Shown here piece by piece: positions 10,578 through 22,144 of a stretch of 64,000 bases of DNA. The DNA is taken from positions 40,118,501-40,182,500 of the forward strand of contig BRKX01000004.1 of NCBI GenBank assembly GCA_026008535.1, in the 5' to 3' direction. Within the stretch, counting starts at the first letter, position 1. Every line of letters begins with the position of its first letter. Source of the DNA: Perilla frutescens (Eukaryota > Streptophyta > Magnoliopsida > Lamiales > Lamiaceae). The position numbers and the translations under genes are program-made. The notes beneath the pieces are model-generated. The model saw nothing but the letters and a program-made list of their open reading frames with translations, made no database searches and was not told where the DNA came from.

Positions 10578-10865
10578 TGTATTAGAGAAAATAATAAGTT
10601 ATGATTTTGCATAATTTGCATGCACGGGTGCATGCTCAAAGAACACTAGATAAAAGCTACAGAGTCTGTTAGATTCAGTTGATTTAGTTAGATTCAGTTA
10701 CACTGTTAGTTAGCTAGCTTAGCTGTTAGATTTAGCTTATAAATAGAAGCTAGATATTTGTAATCATCATCTTCGATTAATCTCAATATACAGAAAATGA
10801 AAATATCTCAAGCTGCTCTCTCTCTCTCTCCTGATCTCTCTCTCTCTCCAGATTATCTTTTAACA
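10578..10865 (+). repeat. 3' LTR of copia element 6001-10865
   Basis: Starts TGTATTAGAG right after a purine-rich tract (TCTGGGG) and ends TTTTAACA. It is 288 bp against 311 bp in the 5' LTR; most of the difference is CT-repeat length. Element length is therefore about 4.87 kb. I could not settle on a clean 5-bp target duplication. Confidence 0.85.
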
Positions 10866-10923
10866 TACATACGTATCTATTTTTGAATTTATCAATTGCA
10901 GTGACTATGAGAAAACTATAAAA

Positions 10924-12661
10924 TCACCATATCCAAATCACGACCTCCCCAGTAAAACCGACATCCATTGTAACTGTGGGGGTTTCTGCGACACTCACAT
11001 TCAATATTTCCTGAGCCAACTTATCTTCAACCAACCTAGTGATGGTCCTCTTGAGAGATCGAGCACCGTTGCTCTTGCTATATCCTTCTGAAATTAAATT
11101 TTCCTTCAATCCTTAGGTAAATGCAACTTGAATTTTATTCTTCTCAGCAACTCTAGCACGGAATTGATGGAGCATGATTTCAAGAATTTCCAGCATATGT
11201 TCCTTCTCCAGTGGCTTGAACACCACAACTTGGTCCAATTTGTGGAGTAGCTCTAGCTTGAATATATCCCTCAGTTAGGTACCAACGATATTTGATGTTA
11301 GTATTCTAATAGTGTTCCTAAAATCAACTGTCTTACCTTTTCCATCAGTCAATCTTCCATCATCTAAAATCTGAAGCAACACATTCAAAACTTTCTCATC
11401 TGCTTTCTCAATTTCATCCAATAGAATGAGACTGTGTGGCCTCCGACGGACCTATTCCATGTACTCGCTCATATCGAGCATCACCATTGCTTCTTTGGAG
11501 CCAAAGTATTCCTTGGCGAGTAATTTGGCCATCTATGTTTTGCCTACGCTAGTTGGGCCGGTGAACAAGAAGGAGCTAATGGGCTTTGTTTCATCTCGTA
11601 TTCCAACACGAGCTCTATGAACACAGCTGCTCACAGCTGCGGCGGCCTCATCTTGTCCGATCACACTGCGCTTCAAGGTGTCTTCAAACTGTAGAAGGCT
11701 TCATGATTCTTGAGCAGAAAGTTTGGTCACCGGAATCCCCGTCCATGCCGACACCACGTGCTCTATCTCTGTCGGGGTGATGAATGTTTGGCCGAGCATA
11801 TGCGCTCTTGCCCCGCTCTCATAGATCAAGTCGATGGCCTTGCCGGGGAGGCAACGTTCCCTAACGTAGCGTATGGACAAGTCGACGGCGTGAATGAGCG
11901 TCGATTGAGTGTAGATGGCACCGTGATGAATCTCATATTTAGGAATTAAGCCCTTGAGTATATCAATGGCCTCATCTCTTGATGGCTCCAACATTTCAAT
12001 AGCCTGAAACTTGCATTTTAATGTTGCATGTTGTTCGATGTATTCTCTATATTCCTCCACCGTAGTTGTACCAATGCACTTCAAAAACACAAACAATATA
12101 TAATCACTCTTTTTCTTTGATTAGTTGGTTGATAGGGTAAATGAGATTGATTAGATATATATAAGATAGGATTGTAATGTTGGGATAAAAATTATTGCAA
12201 TTTTACTGATTTATGATATGATTAAAATATAAGAAATAGTTTAAATTTCTCCAGGCCTCCATAAAACAATAAAATTTTATTTTGATAAGTTCAAGTTTTA
12301 TCAAAGATTGGATAATAAGTTATCATTCAAAGAGCTACAGTACCTCATCTATCATCTATACCGGGCTCCAATCAAGTGAACAAAATATGTGATTGACTGG
12401 ATAAACATGCATAATATGCCACAATTTGATTGGTAGCAGAGGATTTCATCTTGTCCCGTGCCTTCAAGTCACCTCTGGCGAGGGCCAGTTTGACAATTGT
12501 GCCTCTTTCATCTTGAAAAAAAAATCATGGATCTCATCGATGAACAAAATCACCACACCTTTATTATCTTGGACTTGGTCCAAGAGATTTGCCCGTCTTT
12601 CTTCTAATTGCCAATGATATACTGCACCAGCATTCAAACGAGCCATGTCGATTGAGAAAAC
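10924..12661 (-). pseudogene. Clp/HSP100-type AAA+ chaperone pseudogene, unit 1
   Basis: The minus strand encodes the second half of a two-AAA Clp ATPase, a class of hexameric unfoldases of chloroplast or cytosol. In order: first AAA domain FSIDMARLNAGA and ILFIDEIH (about 12530); an intron-like gap; CIGTTTVEEYREYIE (about 12060), LPGKAIDLI, the linker VVSAWTGIPVTKL (about 11720); second AAA domain VIGQDEAA, Walker A GPTSVGKT (about 11550), LDMSEYME, LLDEIEKA (Walker B, about 11410), LDDGRLTDGKGKTVDF, and a C-terminus with GYSKSNGARSLKRT. Four in-frame stops, a frameshift after the first Walker B, and loss of ~26 residues between DMSEYME and VRRRP, where the pore-loop GYVG should be, make it dead. 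The exon starts at 12661 after a CTGTAG acceptor; the upstream half is absent because copia sequence begins at 12722. ClpC against ClpB type is left open. Confidence 0.88.
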
Positions 12662-12721
12662 CTACAGACATACAAAACCCTAATTAGGATGTACTAAATC
12701 CTAATTTATGTTAATTTATAT

Positions 12722-14144
12722 TGTTAGTTTTGTATACTAGAAGACCTGTCTTTTGTATATATTATTGATGATGGTTTTATGATGATATAGAATGAATACA
12801 ATTACAGTCACTGTTTGCATTTAAATTGTTATATTTACATGCATGTTCACTATACTTACATTGTAGATGACATGGTGTAGGTAAACACATGGTTAGATCA
12901 TATCATCGGTTCCTTATAATGTATTAAAAGGCTCACGGTCTAGATGACACTGAACCTGCTATCGGTACGCCGTAGAATAATCTGATAGTTAGTTTGTCTT
13001 GACTAACTGATTATTCTAATACACAGGCAACTATATTGAGGAGGATCTACTTAGGATTCTATTCTCTATTCTGACCTTAAATGAGAGAATAAGAATCCAC
13101 AGAGTTCGGGTTCTTAACCCTTATATGTTGGCAGACATATACGTGTAGTGTTTGCAGCTTTGATTTATCAAAGGGTGATATTCTTTCATAGGATCAATAA
13201 TCTCAATAACTTGGGTTGTGACATTTACACGTATGATGGGTCGTGCAATATGTAGGGGCACCGTGTCCTGGTGCGCCAGGTTGATGGTGTCCCCTTGAGG
13301 AAATGCAAGTTCATGCTGAAACCCTGCAGGTGAAATTTATTCCGTGCATGAGTAAAGCTTGTGTGGTACTACTCCAGGAAAATATATTAATTAATTATAG
13401 TTGTCAGAAGCTTACATAATTAATTAATGGACATTATATCTTAAACATGGAAAATGGCTGGACTAAAGGAGAAAGAATATTCCGAAATATGTATTAAATT
13501 GGTAGGTCAATATTATTTCTTTAGTGGAATAAAAATAATACTTAATTTATTTAATTATATCCTAAGTTTATTGTATATTGCATATTAAATAAATTAATGG
13601 GCCAATTTAATATTTTTCTAGATCCCTGTTGTAGCCCAAAAAGAGACTGAATTGGATTGGAGATAGAACAAGAGATAGAGATAGAATTCCAGTCCAACTG
13701 GGACACTAATTTCGTCCACCCCCTTATAAATAAGAGGGTGGAGGGCACGAAATTATCATCATAAAATATCAGCCCTCTCGTGTTCTCTTGACCTCCACAG
13801 ATTCCAAACCGATCTAGTAGTTTTCAGCCCACCCTGAAACTAGATTCAGTCCGGGAATACAACAGAAGATCAATGAGTGGAATAGCATCAAGGGGTGCCT
13901 ATTATTATTCATACAAAAACAAGATTAGACCTTTAATCTTGTCATCAACCCGTCATTTATTTTGTAAGTCGTTTTTCGGTTTTCTATGTTTCCGCTTTAG
14001 TAGAATCGAAAACCGGTTATGCATGTTAATTAAACTCGGTTAATTAAAAAATATGTGCTACATAAAATTATGATCTACATGACATTAGGATTAATGAACA
14101 TCCAATTAGATCCTGCGGTGGTTCAATTCGAAAAAACCCCAACA
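12722..14144 (+). repeat. 5' LTR of the older copia element, unit 1
   Basis: The LTR ends CCCCAACA two bases before a PBS. A TATAAATA box is at 13725-13732 and several strong inverted repeats lie upstream of it. The start is placed at the first suitable TGTTAG (12722), giving ~1.42 kb; the matching 3' LTR lies beyond the window, so this boundary is tentative. The Clp pseudogene ends 60 bases to the left. Confidence 0.6.
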
Positions 14145-14146
14145 AC

Positions 14147-14158
14147 TGGTATTAGAGC
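14147..14158 (+). other. Primer-binding site of the older copia element, unit 1
   Basis: TGGTATTAGAGC is one base away from the canonical initiator tRNA-Met PBS TGGTATCAGAGC. The same site is at 23570, 32993 and 42417 in the other units. Confidence 0.8.
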
Positions 14159-16461
14159 GGGTTTTGGCACTGTTCTAGATTTAATCCTAGGATTAATTCG
14201 AAAAATATGTATAAATTTGATGAAATATTTATGTTGCTTAAATTTTCAGATTTATGTGTTCATATTTTCGAATTGGTTGTGTTCAAAACTTGGATGAATT
14301 TTTGATGGTGTTTCTAAAATTCTAGTTTTGGATGAATTCTAATTTTCGATCTACACCTAGTAGGATTTGGAATGTAATTTTGATAACTCAAAATTTTCAG
14401 ATTTATTAAGTGTAGGTTTCGAAAATTTGAATTTCAAATTTTTCGAAAATTTGATGTTTAATTTCCCTAATTTGATCTATGTATTTTTCGATCACATTGA
14501 ATTAATTTGGAGAGATTTTTGATTTGAAATCAAATTTCTAGATTTAATTAATGTGGTAGTTTGAAAATTATGTGTATAAAAATTAGATTTGGTATTTTTG
14601 ATGTTTATCTTAAAATTACCTAATTCTAATCTAGATAGATTTGAAAATAGAATATTAGATTTGGATAGAATTTGAAGTGGATCAAATTTCCAAATTTAAT
14701 CTTCTTGTGATTTTCGAAATCTACAAAGATTTGAATTGGATAAGGTAATTTTTGATATATATCAATAGTTATCTAATTCTAATCCTAAAGATTTGAAAAT
14801 AGATTTTTAATTTGGAAGAATTTGAAGTGGATCAAATTTCCAGATTTATTATCTTGAAATTTTTGAAAATCTTGTAGATAAGAATTGGAAAAGTAATTTT
14901 TGATGTATATCATAAATTACTTAATTCTAATCTAGATAGGATTGAAGATAAGATTTAAATTTGGATGGAATTTGAAGTGGATCAAATTTTCAGATTTTAT
15001 CTTTGTAATTTTCGATCCTAGCCTATCCAAATATTTGGGATAGATTTTTTATTTATATCAAGATTTCCAAATATTAATTAATTAGGGTGTTATCCGAAAA
15101 TTAAGAAATAAATTTGGTGGATAATTATAACAAATTTTCAGATTTATTCTTAAGGGATTTTCGAGATTTATCAAGATTAAAGTTGGTGGATAATTATTTT
15201 AATTTTCAAATTAAATCTTGAAGCTATTTTCGAAATTAATTAATTGTAATTTTTGAAAATCATGTCATGTGTGGATATCATATGTTATTTTATGCTAATC
15301 ATGTAATTGTGATTGTTGGATTTGTAGACTGACTTGTTTGCAGGGTTACCGACTATCATGGCTCCTTAATTATGTGATGTATGTTTTAATTTATGTTGGA
15401 TGTATGATGGGCCATATGCCGGTTTGGCTACGTGATTTTAATCTATGAGAAAATCCGTGGATTAGGTCTAGGTTTTATTTTATGTTGTTTTAATGTAATA
15501 AAAATAAAACTGTTAGACCAAGTTATTGAGTTGTAATTTTATTCTAGATATATTAGTTTTTTTCTTCTAAGGAATAGAAATCCTATATTGAATAAAGTTT
15601 GAAGATCAACTCGAAGAAAGAGAGTAGTACAGCTCAAGAAAGGAAGTGTCACTGATTCACGTCCCGAAATCCTAATTGGAGCTAGGATTTTCGGCGAGGC
15701 GCAGTGATGGGGGTGGCGGCCATGCTCGAGTTTCCGGAGCTGACTTTCCAGTTTTATCTCATTCAGCAACATGAGATATAAGCCATGATAGTTGGCTTTT
15801 ATTATTATTGCTTATTATGTTGTTTGAAGCATGCAATGTTGTTTTATCCTTTTATGTGATGTTTGCATGTTTTAGAATGGGATAAAATGAACCTCAATCT
15901 GAAATAACTAAGTGATACCAAAGCATGTAGAAATTTCAAACGGTCTCCATTAATCTGGTTTAATTGAGATGTGATTGACATGCGAGTTGACAATAGGTCT
16001 TCCTCCATAACGGATGTGTCATATCACTGTTATCTCTGGAAATTAAACTTCTTTATCAAGATAGCTGTAGAACACTACTAGAACAAACTGACTCCTCCAA
16101 CTGGAGCAAGGAGTTTGAAATAGTGGACTTGGTGCTAAGATGATGGTGTTCACACTTAGGTGTAATTTATTAATAAACGTCCACACTAACGTGGCTTATT
16201 AATTGGAAGGTTACATGACCGTGGTTATTTCCGACTATTAATTTACTTGTCATAAGGATATTTGACTGGACATAAATTAAAGGTGGTTTTACCTATTTAA
16301 GGATAAATTTTATAAACGTCCACACTAACGTGGATTATAAGAAACATTTTTAAAATGTCGGTGGATTACATATAATTTTTTTTGAGGTATACAATTATAT
16401 GTGAGTATCCTAAAGTTTGTGACTGTACTGCATGTTTACTTTTCAGTTATTCTGTATCATC
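14159..16461 (+). other. Long non-coding leader of the older copia element, unit 1
   Basis: About 2.3 kb of AT-rich sequence separates PBS and gag ATG, unusually long for a copia element. It holds degenerate ~150-bp tandem repeats (next entry), a GC-richer island at 15640-15760, and two related hairpins at 16170-16202 and 16310-16340. No coding potential that I can recognise. Confidence 0.7.
14520..15060 (+). repeat. Degenerate ~150-bp tandem repeats in the copia leader, unit 1
   Basis: TTTGAAGTGGATCAAATT recurs at 14671, 14821 and 14971, exactly 150 bases apart, each followed by TTC-AGATTT-like sequence and preceded by a GATTTGAAAATAGA-like stretch. A more diverged fourth copy begins near 14521. 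The same array is in each unit. Confidence 0.8.
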
Positions 16462-17268
16462 ATGGCACTCTCCAACCTGTCCACTATTCTCAAAGAAAAT
16501 AAGTTAATCGGTGAAAATTACAATGATTGGATTCGAAACCTTAATCTTGTTCTCACTGCGGAAGGACACAAATACGTACTTGAAGAAGTATGTCCTCAGA
16601 AGCCAGATGAGGGTTCTGACGAAGCCCAAAAGGTTGCATATGATAAGTGGGTTAGGTCTAATGAGATAGCGCGCTGTTACATTCTGACATCCATGTCGAA
16701 TGTGTTGCAACATCAGCATGAACCTATGAAAACCACTTATGATATCATATACAACCTTAGGCAGCTCTTCGGTCATCAGAACCGCTCGGCACGCCATTTG
16801 GCAATGAAGAAGCTAATGAATGCGAGAATGTCTGACTCCACACCTGTTAGGGATCACGTTCTCACGATGATGGGGTATCTGGCTGAGATCGAGACCTTGG
16901 GTAGAGAGCTGGATGGTGATTCTCAAATCGACATTGTTCTTCATAGCTTGTCCCCGAGGTTTGAGCAGTTCAGGCTAAACTTTAACATGGTTAAAAGAGA
17001 TGTCGGCCTGAATGAACTGCTCATTGATCTTCAGGCAGTTGAGTTACTTCAAAAAGAAAATCCGGAGGCACACCTAGCTGAAAATAGGGCGTCTTCTTCC
17101 GGTACTAAAAGAAAGAAGAGGAATGCACCCAAGAAAGCTGCAGAGGGGGTGCCTAAGGTGAAGAAGTCCAAGACTAAGATTCCTCCTGAGGAATTTAAGT
17201 CAAAGACAAAGTGTTTCAAGTGCGGCCAACCAGGTCACTAGAAGGCGGATTGTCCTAACAAGAAGAAG
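16462..17268 (+). pseudogene. Older copia gag, unit 1
   Basis: The ATG at 16462 (MALSNLSTILKENKLIGEN) begins a copia Gag with the NYNDWIRNL motif, a capsid-like helical region and a Lys-rich tail (KRKKRN, PKVKKSKTK). An upstream in-frame ATG at 16432 is less likely because the family start is MALS. The zinc knuckle CFKCGQPGH-KADC is intact in cysteine and histidine spacing except for a TAG at 17239-17241 in place of the Trp/Tyr-type residue after His. Gag and pol share one frame. Apart from this single stop the 260-codon gag is undamaged. Confidence 0.9.
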
Positions 17269-19235
17269 AAAATGGGTACGTCTCAATCTCTTATCGTTGA
17301 AACATGTTTAGCTACTTGTTCTACTCAGTCATGGGTAGTAGATACTGGAGCTACTGATCATGTTTGCATGTCTTTACAGGGGTTCCTGACAAAAAGACAG
17401 TTGAGTGATGGAGAGATTTCAGTCTACATGGGCAATGCTACGAAAGTGGCGGCAGTTGCAGTGGGAGACGTAACCTTATCTTTTAGTAGTGATAGGATTT
17501 TAGTTTTAAAGGATTGTCTTTATGTGCCTGGTTTTAAGCGAAACTTGATTTCAGTTTCTAAACTTTTTATGGATGGATATTCTATTTCTTTTGATAACAA
17601 GGTTGTTATCTTTAGTGATAAACATTTTATCTGTTCTGGCATATTAGATGGGCATCTTTATTTACTTAATCCTATGCGAAACACTACGCAAATGCATTTA
17701 CTCAATACATCGGTCATAAACCCTAACAAACGAAAAGAACCTTCGGAAATGAATCAAACCTATCTTTGGCATCTTAGGCTTGACCATATTAACCTTAAAC
17801 GGATACAAAGACTAGTAAACGATGGGCTCTTGTCTTCATTGGTCCTAGAATCATTCCCTTTGTGTGAATCTTGTTTGGAAGATAAAATGACCAAGTGACC
17901 CTTTAAGGATAAAGGGAATAGATCTGAAGAGGTACTAGATTTGATTCACTCTGACTTATGTGGCCCTATGTCAGTTCACGCTCAAGGAGGGTACGAGTAT
18001 TTCATCACGTTCATTGATGATTACTCAAGGTATGGATACATATACCTGTTACGCCGCAAGTCAGAATCCTTTGAGATTTTCAAAGAATTCAGAGCGGAAG
18101 TGGAAAAATGTACAAGTGAAAGTATCAAATCACTACGATCTGATCGTGGTGGTGAATATCTCTCGAATGAATTTAGGGACTACTTAGCAGAGAATGGGAT
18201 TACATCCCAGTTGACTGTGTCGGGAACGCCACAGCAGAACGACGTGGCGGAGAGAAGGAATAGAACATTGTTAGAGATGGTTAGATCGATGATGAGCTAT
18301 TCAGATCTGCCTATTTCGTTCTAGGGATATGCCCTGGAAACGGAAGCCTATATTCTTAATGTGGTTCCATCAAAATCAGTCCCATCTACGCCCACAGAAC
18401 TTTGGACTGGACGAAAGCCCAGTCTTGGACATTTTCAGATTTGGGGTAGTCCAGCACATGTGCTGGATAAGGAAGCTGATAAGCTGGCACCACGTACGGA
18501 TGTTAGACTGTTTGTTGGATATCCCAAAGGAACGAAAGGTGGTTTATTTTATAGTCCTAAGGATCAGAAGATTATTGTGAGTACCAATGCTCGATCTTAG
18601 AGGAAGACTATGTGATAAATCACAGGCCAAGAAGTGAGATAGTACTCGAGGAACTTCGAGGAGAAAATTCGAATCTGACACCAATAGTATAAGAAGAGGA
18701 ACCATAAATTACTGCACAACGTGTCACAGAAGTACAGGAACTGCCCCGTCGCAGTGGGAGGGTTGTACGCCAACCTGATAGAATCATTGGTTTGGGTGAA
18801 TCTTCAGATTTCCCTGAAGGACTAAATGAATTGGATCCCAGGACCTACAACGAAGCTATCTAAGATAAAGATGCAGATTCTTGAAAAATTGCAATGGAGT
18901 CTGAGATTGGATCTATGGATCACAATCAAGTTTGGGAGCTTATAGAACCACAACATAGGGCAAAACCCATTGGGTGTAAGTGGGTTTACAAATGCAAGAG
19001 AGGACCTGACGGGAAAGTTGAAACCTTCAAGGCAAGATTGGTGGTGAAAGGGTCTCAGAAAGAAGGGATCGATTATGAGGAAACCTTCTCGTCGGTAGCC
19101 ATGCTTAAGTCAATCCGGATTCTCTTGTCTATTGCCGCTCATTTGGATTATGAGATTTGGCAGATGGATGTCAAGATGGCTTTCCTGAATGGAAGTCTTG
19201 AGGAAAACATCCACATGAAGCAACTAGAGGGTTTC
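17269..19235 (+). pseudogene. Older copia pol (PR-IN-RT N-terminus), unit 1, cut by LTR
   Basis: Continues the gag frame. Protease WVVDTGATDHV (about 17335), integrase zinc part HLRLDHINL...CESCLEDK, core IHSDLCGP (about 17945), FIDDYSRYGY, SLRSDRGGEY, then GTPQQNDVAERRNR, and IN C-terminal part to 18600. Only two stops interrupt the frame: TGA at 17896 (an Arg CGA position) and TAG at 18322 (a Trp position). A 1-base loss near 18596 and more stops follow in the linker. RT starts at about 18894 and runs through KWVYKCKRGPDGK and WQMDVKMAFLNGSLEE to LEGF, where the Sirevirus-like LTR begins. Units 1-3 lack three bases that unit 4 keeps (KGSQKEG against KGYTQKEG). Confidence 0.92.
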
Positions 19236-20318
19236 TGTTGGTCCCGGGCGAGTCGATATCAGTTTAGAGGGGGGTGAATAAACTGATTAAAACTTTTCAC
19301 TTCAAATGCGAAATAACAGGGCCCTTTGACTCGCTTAGTAAAACTTATCTATGCACAAACTTATTGATCAGTTAAGACAGTTTCAGTGCAGTTTGTGTGA
19401 TATTGTGTGCAGTTCATAGATATGCAATAATCAAAATAGTACAACACACAAGCAATTTATAGAGGTTCGAAGTCTCAAACTTCTACGTCCTTTCTTCCTT
19501 CCGCAGAAGTGAAACTTCACTATATAACTTGAGTTTCTTTACAAATTATACAATGAAGGAAAGTTGGTTGAACCTGGTAACTGCTCGCTACCTCAGCGGG
19601 TCGACGGCTCACACTTGAAGTCCCTAACTGCTCGCTAGGAAGGTAGGTGCTATTGTCGTCTTTACAAGGTTTTAGATCTCTTTCGATCTTCAAGAGATTA
19701 GTCTTGAACAGGGATTATCAATTGATGTGCTCCTTCAATTGAGCTGAGTAGTTAATCATTGTGTAGCTTAAACTGAGAAGACTGCCCTGGCTGGATTGTC
19801 AACAGCTGGCTGATTATCTTAACTCTGTGAATTTTTTTTTCTCAGTTCGACTCTCGCAGTTTCTATCAAATGCTGAACTTGAGCTTGAGTGGGAGGGAGA
19901 AAGAAAAGCTCTTGCTTGTATATGCGAAAGTTGTGTAGGCGAAGGATTCTTCTTGGCTCTCTGTTCTATTTTTAAACTCTGATTCACTCGTCTTTTATAG
20001 AAGAGTGATTTTATGACCATTGAGTTCCATTGTCCATTGATCGGTAGCTCTGTTGGCTCATCAATGGAAGATGATCGCTTAAAGCTTTTTGGCTGAAGTA
20101 CCCGTTACTCTGCCAATCGATCTTCATTGGATATTTAATTCCAGGATCTTTGTTGAAGCATTTATTCCAAGATTCGGCGGTTTGAGCAATAAACTCCAGG
20201 GTTCTTTGACTTCAGCTTTCTTGGCAGTTTTGAGTTCCAGTTGACAGTTCTGAACTTGTCAGCTGAGTTTGACTATTGCTCTTGTTGGAAGTTTTGAGCT
20301 CGTCAGCTGAGTTTAACT
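19236..20318 (-). repeat. Truncated LTR of the Sirevirus-like element, unit 1
   Basis: Matches the first ~1.08 kb (plus-strand order) of the complete LTR at 47520-49210, starting TGTTGGTCCCGGGCG. It breaks off at ACTATTGC inside the 44-bp repeats of the LTR and is joined directly to the Clp pseudogene end of unit 2. Confidence 0.95.
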
Positions 20319-20346
20319 ATTGCAGTGACTATGAGAAAACTATAAA

Positions 20347-22084
20347 ATCACCATATCCAAATCACGACCTCCCAGTAAAACCGACATCCATTGTAACTGT
20401 GGGGGTTTCTGCGACACTCACATTCAATATTTCCTGAGCCAACTTATCTTCAACCAACCTAGTGATGGTCCTCTTGAGAGCTCGAGCACCGTTGCTCTTG
20501 CTATATCCTTCTGAAATTAAATTTTCCTTCAATCCTTAGGTAAATGCAACTTGAATTTTATTCTTCTCAGCAACTCTAGCACGGAATTGATGGAGCATGA
20601 TTTCAAGAATTTCCAGCATATGTTCCTTCTCCAGTGGCTTGAACACCACAACTTGGTCCAATTTGTGGAGTAGCTCTAACTTGAATATATCCCTCAGTTA
20701 GGTACCAACGATATTTGATGTTAGTATTCTAATAGTGTTCCTAAAATCAACTGTATTACCTTTTCCATCAGTCAATCTTCCATCATCTAAAATCTGAAGC
20801 AACACATTCAAAACTTTCTCATCTGCTTTCTCAATTTCATCCAATAGAATGACACTGTGTGGCCTCCGACGGACCTATTCCATGTACTCGCTCATATCGA
20901 GCATCACCATTGCTTCTTTGGAGCCAAAGTATTCCTTGGCGAGTAATTTGGCCATCTATGTTTTGCCTACGCTAGTTGGGCCGGTGAACAAGAAGGAGCT
21001 AATGGGCTTTGTTTCATCTCGTATTCCAACACGAGCTCTATGAACACAGCTGCTCACAGCTGCGGCGGCCTCATCTTGTCCGATCACACTGCGCTTCAAG
21101 GTGTCTTCAAACTGTAGAAGGCTTCATGATTCTTGAGCAGAAAGTTTGGTCACCGGAATCCCCGTCCATGCCGACACCACGTGCTCTATCTCTGTCGGGG
21201 TGATGAATGTTTGGCCGAGCATATGCGCTCTTGCCCCGCTCTCATAGATCAAGTCGATGGCCTTGCCGGGGAGACAACGTTCCCTAACGTAGCGTATGGA
21301 CAAGTCGACGGCGTGAATGAGCGTCGATTGAGTGTAGATGGCACCGTGATGAATCTCATATTTAGGAATTAAGCCCTTGAGTATATCAATGGCCTCATCT
21401 CTTGATGGCTCCAACATTTCAATAGCCTGAAACTTGCATTTTAATGTTGCATGTTGTTCGATGTATTCTCTATATTCCTCCACCGTAGTTGTACCAATGC
21501 ACTTCAAAAACACAAACAATATATAATCACTCTTTTTCTTTGATTAGTTGGTTGATAGGGTAAATGAGATTGATTAGATATATATAAGATAGGATTGTAA
21601 TGTTGGGATAAAAATTATTGCAATTTTACTGATTTATGATATGATTAAAATATAAGAAATAGTTTAAATTTCTCCAGGCCTCCATAAAACAATAAAATTT
21701 TATTTTGATAAGTTCAAGTTTTATCAAAGATTGGATAATAAGTTATCATTCAAAGAGCTACAGTACCTCATCTATCATCTATACCGGGCTCCAATCAAGT
21801 GAACAAAATATGTGATTGACTGGATAAACATGCATAATATGCCACAATTTGATTGGTAGCAGAGGATTTCATCTTGTCCCGTGCCTTCAAGTCACCTCTG
21901 GCGAGGGCCAGTTTGACAATTGTGCCTCTTTCATCTTGAAAAAAAAATCATGGATCTCATCGATGAACAAAATCACCACACCTTTATTATCTTGGACTTG
22001 GTCCAAGAGATTTGCCCGTCTTTCTTCTAATTGCCAATGATATACTGCACCAGCATTCAAACGAGCCATGTCGATTGAGAAAAC
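20347..22084 (-). pseudogene. Clp/HSP100 pseudogene, unit 2
   Basis: Same exon remnants, the same four stops and the same pore-loop deletion as in unit 1, so the damage predates amplification. It differs by a few substitutions, for example GAGACAACG where unit 1 has GAGGCAACG. Confidence 0.88.
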
Positions 22085-22144
22085 CTACAGACATACAAAA
22101 CCCTAATTAGGATGTACTAAATCCTAATTTATGTGAATTTATAT

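Larger units (their letters stand above)
10895..20318 (+). repeat. Tandem unit 1 of 4 (9,424 bp)
   Basis: First copy of a unit repeated head to tail. It starts at the ATTGC junction pentamer. Left of it is unique sequence (TTGAATTTATCA); right of it comes unit 2 without a spacer. It differs from units 2 and 3 by about one base in length (CCCC against CCC near 10950) and scattered substitutions. Confidence 0.97.

Noticed and set aside
5991..10875. Target-site duplication around the 6001-10865 element (CATAC-like strings at both ends)
   Set aside because: The LTR start is mutated and the match overlaps the LTR end, so a clean 5-bp duplication cannot be shown.
11426..11949. Plus-strand open frames opposite the Clp pseudogene (64, 64 and 79 aa), repeated in all units
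   Set aside because: They are antisense shadows; the minus strand carries the AAA+ motifs.
15539..15772. 77-aa minus-strand frame in the copia leader, conserved in all four units
   Set aside because: Conservation only reflects recent amplification; no domain, and the units are identical outside it as well.
16504..16797. 97-aa minus-strand frame opposite gag, repeated in all units
   Set aside because: Shadow of the gag coding frame, without recognisable motifs.
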